Part shown: piece by piece, positions 20,675-31,695 of the stretch
Layout: the number at the start of each line of letters is the position of its first letter
Position numbering within the stretch: the stretch's first letter is position 1
Assembly (NCBI GenBank): GCA_963281255.1
Contig: OY725496.1
Coordinates: forward strand, 434,001-498,000
Reading direction: 5' to 3'
Length of the DNA stretch: 64,000 nucleotides
Origin: Aphrocallistes beatrix
Lineage: Eukaryota; Porifera; Hexactinellida; Sceptrulophora; Aphrocallistidae
Notes under the pieces: model-generated
Database searches by the model: none
What the model was told of the DNA's origin: nothing
The model's input: the letters and a program-made list of their open reading frames with translations, nothing else
Translations under genes and position numbers: made by a program

Positions 20675-23600
20675 ATGAATTCACAGGAATTCAACGAAAT
20701 CGTCGAATTTCTTGGGAAAAGCATCTACCCAGAGTCAACCCAAAACTCCGCTCAACGGCAGTGGAATTTCAAAAGGAAGGCTAATCAGTATTGCCTGTCA
20801 GAAGAGGAGCCAAATCGACTTTATAAGGTAAGTATAATTTATTCACCAACCCTTTCGAGATTTGCGCAGAGTCAGGTTTCAAGCTCAAAATCCAGGATTT
20901 TATCCTTAAAATTCTCCCGTTGATATCAATATATTCTCCCATGTCGTTAGTGGCTTTTGTCCTCGACATCTAGAGTGGATTTTTTATCAAAAGAGTTCAG
21001 TGTTTACGATTGTAAAATCCTTGTAAATTTAGATTTGCATACAAAGCGGCCGAGAGTTGAAACTCCAAGTTCCTACTCGGGATGAGTTGAAGGAATTATT
21101 GACTAAATTCCATGACAAACTCGGACATCCTGGGATTAATTCAACCGCTAATGGAATTCAGCAACAGTATACATGGGTTGGAATGAATCCAGATATTGCA
21201 AATTATGTAAGTAAAATTTTGGAATTACATTATCATTAATTAGTACCATCTAATATTTACAAATGAACCTATTTGACTTCTCGAGAAAGGAAAAGTTTCT
21301 TTAGCATTTCAGTATGATCACGTAGAAGGATGCCAACTCCATGACCAAATTCAATTATTAAACTTTCTTGTTGGTCATGGAAAGAACAATAGATAATAAT
21401 GATGCAGTTTTTGTAAAAACACTTATGTAAGACATACTTGGTAGGTTATAATAGTTTGACGCGCTTGCATTTATAATAATGATTTTGTTTTAACTTTAAA
21501 CTCTCATACTAGCAGAATTTGTGTCGGTTGTATTAATACTTATTCGTTAATATGTTTGATATAAGGTGAGAACTTGTGAATGCCAGCGCGAAAAGGCTCT
21601 ACCACCACAGCCACAGAAAAAATTGCGACCAATTCCACCTCCAGAAAGACCATGGAAACACATAGGGATGGATTTAATATGTGATCTCCCGGAAACTTCC
21701 GATGGCTATAAACATGTATTAGTCACTGTTTGCTATCTATCCAAATATGTCGTTGCAAGACCTCTCAGAACCAAGACGACTAGTGAAGTTATTAGTCAGT
21801 TAGAAGATATCTACCTTGAGCTCGGATTGCCTGATATCATACAGCATGATCAAGGGAAAGAGTTCACCTCCAAGGTAAGTACTATTTGTAGGTAATAACT
21901 TTGATGAATTTCCCTTTTTAACGTTACATCTATTAAAATTATTATTATTTTTAGGTATTTCAGGAGTTAAATAAGAAGCTAGGTATCGAAAACCGAAGTA
22001 CCCGAGCGTATCACCCCATGGCAAATGGACTGGTTGAGGCTCACAACAAAATTTTGAAGATGTAAGTTCTAATTCGTATTAACCAGAGTCATTTGTGTGC
22101 ACAGAGGATCTTTTATGTATGCATTCTTAATAGTTGGTCAACCGGACCCAGCGCCGGCGCCACGGTTTTAGGAGTGGTCCGGTTTTTACCTAGCCAGGCG
22201 AAGGTTTTAAATACAGTTCTGCATAACAATTGAATATAGGAAGCTGAACAGGATGAAGATTGAATCTGGAAATACGAATTGGTCGCAACTACTGAAGCCA
22301 GCACTCCTCTGCATGAATTCCACTCTGAAAAAATCCCATGGAAATACACCATTCCGAGTGATGTGGGGAAGAGACTCAAGATATGAGGATCTAGTTCCAT
22401 CTATCACTGGTGTGTCAGTGTCAGCAGAGGAGGATGTCGATACGGAGGAGGTTATTTATGCTCTCTACGACCATAATGAGGATGAGAGTGCAAGAAACGT
22501 TTATTCTCTACCTGCAGAGGAGCCACAGAGCTCTATATCTGCTCTTGAGTCATTTCGAAATTCAACTTGCGATCTTGCTGGCGAATTAATTCGGAATGAA
22601 CAATTGAAACAAAAGAGGCAATATGATAAAAAGGTTAATCGAATAAGGTATGTTATTCTAAATGTACGTATTATGTATAATAATTCGAAATTACAGACGG
22701 ATCAATTTAGTAACATTATGGATGATCTAATGGCATCGGAATTACTTATTTAGATATTATATAGTATTTAAGTTCTTGAAGTTGTTGAATGTCATTATCT
22801 CGATAATTAAGTTAATATACAATGCTCAAATTAGGTCCGAGGTAAAAGAGGGCGATGAGATTTTATACACGAACATGCCCAAGTTGAAGAAAATGCCTCA
22901 CACAAAGCAAGAGAGTAAATACGTAGGGCCTTGTACTGTGGTACGTGTTACAGACAGCCATGCCATCATCTCTAACCATAAAGTTGGGTCTGGGAAGGAG
23001 AAGAAGGTCCCAATCGATATCGTACGCCCATATTACAGACGTGAGGATATCGGCTCAACACGTAAGAGGCAGTGTGGAGATTTTATCAATCTTCAAACCA
23101 ATCCAAGCAAGAAGCCTAGAATGGAGGTTAGAAATATGTCAAAAACAATTAAACATGACTTGATGAAATTTATTGATTCGTATTTTTCTTTGCAGTCAGA
23201 GCAGCATCATCTTTTTGGATTTTCCAAACAAACAATTCTCTCAATTCTTGATGACTTCAAGGTATGTAGCAATACTTACGTAACTACATACATACTATTA
23301 GAAAGTTGTAATCATCATTTTATGATGAAACTGCATCTTTGCGAAAGAATTTGACGAGTTAAATTTATTCCTTTCATCTCTCTATAGGCAATACTACAAA
23401 GGAATGTGCTAGACAACACATTCATGTCACCATTACATGAAGCTTTACACAATCGACTTCATCGTTTTCACAACTATGTTCCCAATACTCTCCTATTCAC
23501 TTTCCTTCAAGATACCACGGGAGACCAAATGGTAATTTTTTTCTAAATTTTCATACAATGTTGCCGTGTATTTGAAATTTCAAAATATATATCACACCTA

Positions 23601-24462
23601 GAAATCAGAAATCAGAGAGCTTCTACTAAGCTGGACCGGAGAACTCTATCCGAAGTTAGGTGACTCACTTGCAGCCAAGTACACATACAAAGTTCTCTAT
23701 GGAATTGTAAGTAATTTTAAGAATAGGATTTATATTAATTGGAAAGTACTTGGGTAATTTAAGAGATTTTATTTCTAGGCGATCGAATATCTTAATACTA
23801 TTCTTTGGGAAACATTTCCACATGATTGTAATAAGAAGTGTCTGAACTTGCCTAAAGAAATGCCTAAGATTTCAGTACGGTCCGAAAAGTGGCAGAGAGA
23901 TACTTGTCTGAAGCTTGGACTCAAATATGAATCATCAATAAGACAACCACACAATCTCGTTGGACAGCCTATCTGTGATTATCAACCATGGGAGACTGAA
24001 AGTATAATAGGAGATGGAAATTGTCTATTCCGTTGTCTCTCAATGATCATAACTGGGAGCCAAGAAAGCCACTTGCAACTTCGAGCAATAATTTCAAACT
24101 TTATTGCAAGTGAAGGAATAACAACACTTGGATGGTATTTCCACCAAAAAAATGTAACGCCATGCAAGTATCTTATGGACGAAAACCTAATTTGTCTAGA
24201 GGGAACTTGGGGTAGCGATGTGGAGATAATGGCAGCTTCAGCTATTCTTGATGTTGACATATTTGTTGCGAATAATGATTATTTGAAAGCAGGTACCTTA
24301 ATTCATGAAGTTCGTTGGAGTTTACTTCGAGCCAGTAGCAATCCAAACGCAGCATTCTATATCACGAACTTTGCTAAACACTATGAACCTGTTATTTCGA
24401 TGATAAACAGTCCTACTCAAACCTATGGGGTGAAATCAGATGATGTTCAAATCATCGAATAA
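20675..24462 (+). CDS. Ginger transposase: HHCC + D,D35E integrase + GPY/F-like + OTU protease, ten exons
   Basis: Exons by GT-AG junctions with preserved phase: 20675-20827, 21033-21206, 21566-21874, 21955-22061, 22240-22647, 22835-23126, 23196-23261, 23388-23531, 23602-23706, 23779-24462. Total 2442 nt, 813 residues, no internal stop. N-terminus: basic (NFKRKA). Zinc module: H78, H83, C113, C115; the last pair is C-x-C, not the usual C-x2-C. Integrase core: D145 (GMDLI), D204 (QHDQGKEF), E240 (LVEAHN), with 59 residues separating the first pair by subtraction and exactly 35 between the second pair. GPY/F-like: KYVGPCTVVRV...VPIDIVRPYY. C-terminal OTU domain: GDGNCLFR gives D665 and C668, and H787 (NFAKHYEPV) completes the active site. 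Exon 6 ends with a weaker donor (GTTAGA). Expected role: nuclear transposase acting on the flanking TIRs; the OTU part would be a deubiquitinase or other cysteine protease. All key residues are present, so it may be active. Confidence 0.85.
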
Positions 24463-26020
24463 TCGAAGTCACCTATTCAAACTCCATTCCACCAATCGTC
24501 TTCCGAGAACAAATCCCTAGCAACATAACTCTTGACACTTGACTATCAACAATCCGATACATCCATTTCTAGTGTCTTACGTGAAAGGAAACGTAACTGA
24601 AGAGTCCAAACCAGGGTTTATCCGGGCTTTGAAACTATACTCCTAAATCTCCCATTCATTTTAATTTTGCCGACTATACGTGCTATAATACGTAAACCGT
24701 GGCTAAATTTTGAAATGTCTAAGATTTCAGTATGTTTTTCCATACCAATCGACTATACTTTTAGTAGTATTGCGTGATATCTTGAGATCGTAATATCTTG
24801 AGATATCGTAGCATTCTGAGATTTTGTTTCGCTTACTCAAATGGTTTAGTGGTTCAATCGGTTTAATCGTGGCACCAAATTGTGGTACATGACAAAATTT
24901 GATGGCACGCGACACAATTTACAATGGTAGAATCCCATATGGACCATCAAATAAGTAGATATCGAACATGAATAGTATGATGTGCGCTCTTTCTAGCTAT
25001 TTATGAATTTTTACTAAAGTGAGATAATTTGGTAATATAATGCCAGGTTGTACCCATTTTTCGCGGCCACGGAAATCGTCTCCACGGGCCTCCGTTTTCC
25101 GACCCCTGACCTAGATCGACATTTGTATTATGTCAAGCAGGATTTGCCTATATAAACCTTGGTTCAAATCCGGGACGAAACACTGAATGGAATCAGAAAA
25201 TATACTAATCGATGCCATGTATTCATATGGTGCATATATACTAGTATCTAATTTATATAACTATGAGACATGTAGATAAAATTTTCATGGAGTTGAGAAT
25301 TTCGTACAGTATTACCGAATTGTAGGTTGGGGGCAATTATTGATTTTGGGGTCAAATCTTAGATCTTTCGGCATTCAACCTTGTACTACTAATATATCGT
25401 ATTCATAATTTACAAAATCTATAGAATAGTCTCAATAAGGATTCCGTATAATTCTAGTGAACTAGAAAACGAGCTTATGATACTCAAGTCAGTGTCACAC
25501 CACAATTCAAGATTTATTCAGGGAGATGCTACTGTTCAACTTCGTATTATATTTATAAAAGGAATTTTATATGATTAGTTGTATAGGATTAATCTTTTTT
25601 CGATGTTGTTGTTGTTGTTGTTGTTGTTGAATCTTATTAATTGTATATTTATGTATTACGAAATTTGAAATGTTTTTCTATCAAAATGATATTAAGTAAT
25701 AACAATCACAAATTGTTTAATTTTATTTGTAAAAGGGATATAAGTTGGCTATTATGTATAATCAAATGATAATAATCTATACCAAATAGGAAATTATTAC
25801 CCAACATAGAATCAGGTATTACTCTGAATCGCTCTTAATTTAAGAGTTTTGAATATCTTAATACTGCTTAACTAAAAACTTCCATTATTGAGAAACGAAT
25901 AAGTCGGATGGTTGAAGTCTAAGTCTACTTGTAGTATAATTCATCTGCATAGCTACTAGCTACTAGCTACTCTACTAGGTTATTCAGGAATACAAGAATA
26001 ACTTTCGAAATTACATAATA
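24463..26020. other. Non-coding 3' part of the Ginger element
   Basis: No open frame of note. Internal copies of TIR-like words (GATATCTTGAGAT, GCATTCTGAGATTTT) at about 24770-24825 and a (GTT)n microsatellite near 25610. Confidence 0.6.
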
Positions 26021-26024
26021 GTAA

Positions 26025-26144
26025 ACCACAAGTGAATCTCAAGCTTCACATTGACTACATCTCAGAATATCATGGTAATATGCCGTCCATGGTTATGCTA
26101 TACTAGAATCTCAAAATATCACGATCTCAGAATATCATGCAACA
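26025..26144 (-). repeat. Right terminal inverted repeat of the Ginger element
   Basis: Reverse complement of the left arm, ending ATCATGCAACA, then GAGC. Confidence 0.9.
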
Positions 26145-26147
26145 GAG

Positions 26148-26428
26148 CTAAGTTGAATTATTCATTAAAAAATGGCAAAGGATTATGAATTATTCGAATA
26201 ATTCATAATTCCTGAAATATGGATTCGAATATAATTCATAATTTAGGAATTATAAATTATTCCAATAATTCAGAATCCTGAATTATGAATTATTCGAAAA
26301 TTCATTCATATAATTCATGATATTTTCTTGTAAAAAACTTTCAATTTTGATTAGTTCTCAGGCTTGATGAATTATGAATTATTCGAATTATTCGAATTTT
26401 TCATTAATTCGTGAATTAGTCAACTTAG
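26148..26428. mobile_element. AT-rich MITE, hAT-like by 8 bp duplication, split by the Ginger element
   Basis: Inverted ends CTAAGTTGAATTATTC / CTAAGTTGACTAATTC (14 of 16), interior of palindromic GAATTATTCGAATAATTC words. Exact 8 bp duplication GTATAGAG outside (20444-20451 and 26429-26436). The Ginger element sits one base inside its left end, so the MITE's first C is present on both sides of Ginger. About 281 bp, non-coding. Confidence 0.8.
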
Positions 26429-26519
26429 GTATAGAGTGATTGCTAATAGTTGCATAGGCATCAGGGGTATAGACTCATGATAAAGATTGGTATAGCCATT
26501 TAGTGACAAGCAAAAGGTT

Positions 26520-27000
26520 CAGAATATTTTATATAGATACATATGCGCCAAGTGTGGGTGCCTGGGGGGGTGCGGCCCTCCCAGGTCTGGACCCTGAAGG
26601 GGGCGGACCCCAAGGTTTGGAACCTGTGGGGGACCGTGGTGCTGGGCAATGGAGCACTGGAGGGAGCTGTGGTATGGCAGGACTCCACACAAACTTAGAG
26701 GTTTCCAACTAAGCCCCAAAATTATGTTAATTGAGTCTAAATATATATCCTAATTCCATTTTTCTTCCATTATAGTCCGAGGAACCATTTCGTTCCTGAG
26801 ACTTGTCCCAATCAAGCGATTGTCCCGATTATCGATGTTCTGATTAAGCGGAGTTGACTTTATACTGTATATGTCAGATTTACACAAGATCCCCACAGAA
26901 TTTCCACAGGTTTCATATGGAATGCCCATAGGTTTCCCACGTGTGGGAATTTCCATATGAAAAAAGTAACCTCCATTCTCACTGCAACCCTATAATACAA
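26520..27000. repeat. GC-rich patch and decayed MITE relatives
   Basis: 26545-26710 is a GC-rich, G-tract-containing stretch without a credible gene. 26800-26870 repeats the GTCCCAATCAAGCG / AAGCGGAGTTGA words seen at 2178 and 7890. 26880-26995 is a decayed relative of the 7974 MITE, ending ACTGCAACCCTAT. Confidence 0.45.
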
Positions 27001-27259
27001 TTTTGTAAAATTGGAGAGTCAGGAAAGCATAGTTTACCTCCTTCGTGTACCATTACATGATGTTATTCAAATGATATTACTCTTTTGTGTAGTAAGCTGA
27101 ATTATCAATACATATATTACACATCAAAACTGCCCTAATCATCTGATTGCATAAATTGATTTGCTTTAGGTATATTACCCTATGCATATGAATTGAGCTT
27201 TTGAGCTTTTGAGATTATATATGACAAATATGTACTTGTATTAAGCAAGCAAGTCTACC

Positions 27260-27267
27260 TATAAATA
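27260..27267 (+). promoter_or_regulatory. TATA-like box
   Basis: TATAAATA 70-77 bp before the ATG at 27337. Confidence 0.55.
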
Positions 27268-27336
27268 TGGATGCATAAGCTAAATTACTTTATAAATTGT
27301 TAATAGTTCTTTTTTTCATTAAAGCTGACAAGAATT

Positions 27337-28497
27337 ATGTACATTGATCACATATTGATGCAGGGAAACAGAATTTTATTTTTGTTAGATTCCATAATTT
27401 ATGCACCAATTGCTATCATAGTTGCAATTGTATACATTCTTTGGAATGTATATATCATTGAGAAGGTCAGATTATTTGTAAAAGCCCGCTCAAAAGCGCT
27501 AGAGAAGGCTAAATACGATATTTTTGGAAACTTTGCACAGTTAGCTGAGAATCATAAGATTGAGATCATAAAATATTCTCTCCTCTTTACGATCAACATC
27601 ATTGAAGGAATCGCAATCGTTGCATTTGTGTGTGTTATTTTCGGCTCATATATAATGATATATCTGACAAAATCCTTTAGATTTCCTGAAAATTTTAACG
27701 AAAGCAATTGTACCAGACATTTTCTCCATATAAAAGATCTGCCATCAGTGACTGCCATCACTCCATTACTAAACTTCATCGTAGCTATCTCGCAGGTCGG
27801 ATTACTACTCACAATGACTCTCTGTATCTGTCTCATCAAGTATTTACACAATAGCTATTATAATATTGGAGGGAATTTCAAATGGAATTCACGTATTCTT
27901 TTGCTTGCGTCATTCATTAGCGCTGTTTTATTAGCATTCAGTGTTGTGCCACAGTTACTCATCATTCAACGAATCATTGAGCCTTTAATTCAAACGGTTT
28001 GCTTCTCCTTTTTAGTCAAGCATTTGCGAATTTTTCATCGAACTTTGAAAAGACGAACTATTGACTTGAGAATAATCTGTAAACCAAGTGTGATGATCAG
28101 ATCATCCATTAGATTAGTGCGACAGTTTACCATCATTTCAACTTTAAACTGTTTTGGTATTGCTTGCATCATTATCACTGAGTTTTTGACTCAATATACT
28201 TTCGTTATTACCACAACTCTCTACTTTTCACCATGTTTCAGTGAATACGCTTATGGCACAGTTTTCTATGAACCTCCACTATTGCATAGAATCTCGTTGG
28301 GTCAGCTAAAAATAGTTGTAGTGATGATAAATTGGATTACAAACTTCATTATCTGCTTGGGAAGTGTTTGTATACTTTCTCATTACCTTTCAATCTCATT
28401 CTTTGTGCTTGCACCCCAACTTTGCAACAACATCAAGACGAAATTAGGAATATCTCTTCGCTATTCCCCAATAATAACCCAACCCCTTCTAATTTAG
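27337..28497 (+). CDS. Multi-pass membrane protein, orphan 385-residue family, member 5 (most divergent)
   Basis: An intronless 386-residue protein, MYIDHILMQGNRILFLLDS at the start. The first ATG is preferred because the second (27358) would remove residues aligned with the 10593 N-terminus. Family landmarks are present: ARSKALEKAKYDIFGNFAQL, SNCT between TM2 and TM3, FHRTLKRRTIDLRIICKP after TM5, CFSEYAYGTVFY, and the tail SPIITQPLLI. The TM2-TM3 loop and the stretch after TM3 differ strongly from the other members. It lies outside the duplicated unit shared by members 3 and 4. Function unknown; the strict conservation of cytoplasm-type loops and tail suggests a shared signalling or trafficking partner (inference). 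Confidence 0.85.
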   Translation: MYIDHILMQGNRILFLLDSIIYAPIAIIVAIVYILWNVYIIEKVRLFVKARSKALEKAKYDIFGNFAQLAENHKIEIIKYSLLFTINIIEGIAIVAFVCVIFGSYIMIYLTKSFRFPENFNESNCTRHFLHIKDLPSVTAITPLLNFIVAISQVGLLLTMTLCICLIKYLHNSYYNIGGNFKWNSRILLLASFISAVLLAFSVVPQLLIIQRIIEPLIQTVCFSFLVKHLRIFHRTLKRRTIDLRIICKPSVMIRSSIRLVRQFTIISTLNCFGIACIIITEFLTQYTFVITTTLYFSPCFSEYAYGTVFYEPPLLHRISLGQLKIVVVMINWITNFIICLGSVCILSHYLSISFFVLAPQLCNNIKTKLGISLRYSPIITQPLLI

Positions 28498-29640
28498 AAT
28501 CCATCGTTTACTTGCTCATAATACTGTCCAACAAAATACCTACCATATACATAATACTTCGTAACTCCTTACAAATATTTGAGATAGATTTGGCGTTAAA
28601 ACGCCGGAGCTGGTAAAGATATGAAAAGCAACGTATACACACGAGTCTTCAATAATTTTGATCTTTTGTGTAAAATGTGATGTACTCATTTTTATTGTAT
28701 TTGCTTATGTATTTAGTTGAAATACTATACACGGACATAAGTATTTGGACAGTGTTATTTACCATTCATTGCACTTTTGCGCAGGGACATAGGAAGAGGG
28801 GGGATCAGAAGGGCAATTCGGGGTCTTTTGGGTCTGGAGCAAGGTAGCTGATGTAAAATGAGATGCGAACATCACTCTTAGATTCTCTTGAGCCATGTTT
28901 AAGTTTAGTCTAAGTTAGAACGTTAAGAATGACTGTTACATAATCACTATGCAGGGTTCTCCCCAGCCGGTTATGGCGTATCGCAAATACACCTTCGAAA
29001 AAGAGAAAGGCGTATTGGCTGATAAAGCGCCTTATCGGTTGAAAAACAGTCGCATTTGGAAGAGATAAGCTATTTCCAATCTCATCATTAATCATTAATA
29101 TTCATTATAAGTATAAATACAACTAGCCATAACCATAGCTTACTGTATATAAGGCCTCACAGTAACTCGCGGATTTGAGACTATACTTTACAGATGCACG
29201 ACACAGGTTCAAATTGTAAGCAAAACTGCTTTGTGGGATGCCTGGTGGTAACTGTTTGGGAATGGGAAGTATTCGGGGCATATTTTTGCCATTTTTTCAA
29301 TTTTGACCAAACTTTAGAATCTCAATTTTTTACATTTACATTAAAAATAGCACAATATTAACTAATTCGAACTACATAACTTACATGAAATTGTATTCTG
29401 GAACAGATAGTTATGAAGTTATGAACTAATTGGATAAGTCAATGAATAAACTAGATCGGAAGAAATGACTAAATAGCACGAGAGTAAGTTTATATACTAT
29501 CCAGTTAGTACTGTATTAATGGATCGAGTAGCATAAGTGGGTGATCTAAGCCTTAGGTAAGAACTTCACGACAGTTTTGCTTACAATTTGAACCTGTAAA
29601 GAAATTGTCAACCGTTGGAAGTAAGTCTCTAGCCTATTTT
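28498..29640. other. Intergenic DNA with transposon scraps
   Basis: 28727-28765 (ACACGGACATAAGTATTTGG) resembles a Tc1/mariner-type terminus. 28953-28975 (GCAGGGTTCTCCCCAGCC) resembles a hAT terminus. 29130-29190 repeats the TATATAAGGCCTCACAGTAA terminus found at 16240. No partner ends or genes seen. Confidence 0.35.
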
Positions 29641-30590
29641 TGAAAATATGATATTCGAAATCTACACCCCTAAGAACCCCATGTCAACTGTTGGAAGCTA
29701 GTTTCTAGCATAATTTTCAAAATTCGTCAAATCGTGTGAAAATATGTATATAAAGGAGTGAAAATATAGAAATAACCGTTTTAACTGCTATACACTATAA
29801 TATATAATTGAGACATTCATAAAACTTATTGCTTTGAAGTATTAATTACAATTACAGCCTACAATATTGTCGTATAATGATTTCTATTGTGAGAGTGAAG
29901 CCGTACATAGTATTGTATAGAAAAGGTGTGAAAAATTGTTTTCCATTTTTTTTGCAGAGGTGTGAAAATTTCGCTTAGATCTTATAACTTAATCGTAGAT
30001 TCATCATTTGAAACCTACATGCCAATTTTCGTATCTCTACGACTTGCCAATTCTTCAATCAATTCGAACAAACAAACAAACAAACAAACAAAAAAACAAA
30101 AAAATCTACACCCCTGAAAGCCCCATGTCAACCGTTGAAAGCAAGTTTCTAGCATATTTTTGAGATTTGTTTACTTTATGTATCTAATGTAAACAAAAGT
30201 AAACAAATAATTTATCATATGGATCCGAAAATATGATATTCGAAATCTACACCCCTGAAAGCCCCATGTCAACCGTTTAAAGCTAGTTTCTAGCCTATTT
30301 TTGTAATTTGTTTACTTTATGTATCTATTGTAAACAAAAGTATACAAATAATTTATCATATCGATCTGAAAATATGATATTCGAAATCTACACGCCTGAA
30401 AACCCCATGTCAACCGTTGAAAGCTAGTTTCTAGCCTATTTTTGTAATTTGTTTACTTTATGTATCTATTGTGAACAAAAGTAAACAAATTGATCATCAA
30501 ATTTGCTCGAAAATATGATATTCGAAATCTACACCCCTAAAAACCCCATGTCACCCGTTGGAAGCTAGTCTCTAGCATTATAATAATTAT
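29640..30590. repeat. Repeat family B with 141 bp tandem units and a (CAAA)n tail
   Basis: The left part (29640-30090) matches 55140-55610 closely and ends TTCTTCAATCAATTCG then AACAAACAAACAAAC, a SINE/LINE-like tail. From about 30100 a 141 bp unit repeats head to tail: CCCCATGTCAACCGTT-type landmarks start at 30121, 30262, 30403 and 30544, each exactly 141 apart. Single units recur at 32540, 54840-55200, 58500 and 59150. Non-coding. Confidence 0.8.
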
Positions 30591-30805
30591 ATAATTATTA
30601 TATAATTATTATATAATTATTACATAATTATTATATAATTATTATATAATTATTATATAATTATTACATAATTATTATATAATTATTATATAATAATTAT
30701 ATAATTATTATATAATTATTATATAATAATTATATAATTATTATATAATTATTATATAATTATTATATAATTATTATATAATTATTATATAATTATTATT
30801 TTTTA
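30574..30805. repeat. AT-only minisatellite
   Basis: Tandem ATTATTATATA-type units (period about 11) over some 230 bp, nearly pure A/T and self-complementary. Confidence 0.85.
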
Positions 30806-30949
30806 ATTATTATTTAACTATTATTTGATTATTATATGTAACAAACTCTCTCCGCTTGGTTGCAGGACTGTGTGTCTCTCTTGATTCTATCCAATTCATC
30901 AGATGCAAACTCCTCTCTTACTTATATTTCCGATTTTTATATTATTATA

Positions 30950-31279
30950 TATTCTATAGGGGATATTCTATTTCATACTGTTTATCAGTGCATTCTCCAA
31001 AAGGATAGCCTAAGAAACTGTCAATTTGTTCTCGCAAAAAATCTCGATGCTTTTTCCAAATGAAAGTTTCATCAGGAGAACCTCCAGCTTGACATATAGA
31101 TCCCTCGGAAGAAATGCATCGAACTCAACACAAATTAAATTCAAATTAGACTCAGTTGATTCGAGATAGCTCTTGAAAGAATGAATTAAAGTGGACTTCC
31201 CACTTGCTTGAATGCCAATCAATATGCAGAGCAATTTAACACCCAGTTTCCAACTAGACGCTGAACCAAGGTTAGCCAT
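30950..31279 (-). pseudogene. L-seryl-tRNA(Sec) kinase-like (PSTK) 5' fragment with frameshift
   Basis: From ATG at 31279 on the minus strand the frame gives a P-loop nucleotide-binding segment LLCILIGIQASGKSTL, then ICVEFDAFLPRDLYV. After about 31089 the similarity continues in another frame (SPDETFIWKKHRDFLREQ, then IDSFLGYPFGECTDK), which looks like the next part of the same kinase. So a one-base loss, or less likely a tiny intron, separates them. PSTK phosphorylates seryl-tRNA(Sec) in selenocysteine synthesis, in the cytoplasm. The rest is missing: a possible further exon (reading EFASDELDRIKRD) lies at about 30860-30910, then AT satellite. The assignment rests on the P-loop plus the following motif order; another small P-loop kinase is possible. 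Confidence 0.55.
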
Positions 31280-31343
31280 AATACTATACGTATATCTTGT
31301 CGTTTGAACAAACTAATAAAGACAATCTACAGAAACTCCTGTT

Positions 31344-31672
31344 ATTAACGGTAAACGGATGTTTCGTCGCTGATATCTCTTCTAATGGAATTACAAACTG
31401 TTGGGAAACATGAATTGGTTCTCAAGCTGAATAGAATTAATAGGAGTGAGGATTTTGGAGAGTATTATGTATAAGAGTAAAGAGAAAGTGGGCATTTTGG
31501 GTTTGAAATAATACCAAATGGCACGCGAGAGTGGTATTTTTATTTCGTGAGGGTGTGGGTGATTGTCATTTATTATTTGTTAGAATGAATGGGAGTATGA
31601 AAGTGAGGATTCGATCATTTCATTCAAATAAATATCAGCGACTAAACATCCGCCATTCGTTATTAACCAAGT
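31344..31672. mobile_element. Inverted-repeat element upstream of the kinase fragment
   Basis: GATGTTTCGTCGCTGATAT (about 31361) pairs with ATATCAGCGACTAAACATC (about 31634), with GTTATTAACGG / TCGTTATTAACC further out. About 330 bp; no coding; target duplication not resolved. Confidence 0.55.
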
Positions 31673-31695
31673 AGGATATAACGAAATGAGGAGGT

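Larger units (their letters stand above)
20453..26144 (+). mobile_element. Ginger-type cut-and-paste DNA transposon, apparently complete
   Basis: 5692 bp bounded by inverted repeats beginning TGTTGCATGATATTCTGAGA. The left arm (20453 to about 20565) pairs with the right arm (about 26025-26144) over roughly 120 bp. The right arm has a short internal extra piece (TCGTGATATTTTGAGA) relative to the left. The TGT start, 4 bp duplication GAGC and gypsy-integrase-like transposase fit the Ginger superfamily as I know it. There are no LTRs, no reverse transcriptase and no polyA. After the transposase gene, 24463-26020 is non-coding, with TIR-like submotifs at 24770-24820 and a (GTT)n run at about 25604-25629. 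Confidence 0.92.

Noticed and set aside
20453..26144. Endogenous retrovirus or Ty3/gypsy retrotransposon
   Set aside because: The integrase core looks retroviral, but there are no LTRs, no gag, no reverse transcriptase or RNase H. The element has inverted ends, introns and a 4 bp duplication, which fit a Ginger-type DNA transposon.
29640..30590. CRISPR-like spacing of 141 bp
   Set aside because: The whole 141 bp repeats; there are no unique spacers.
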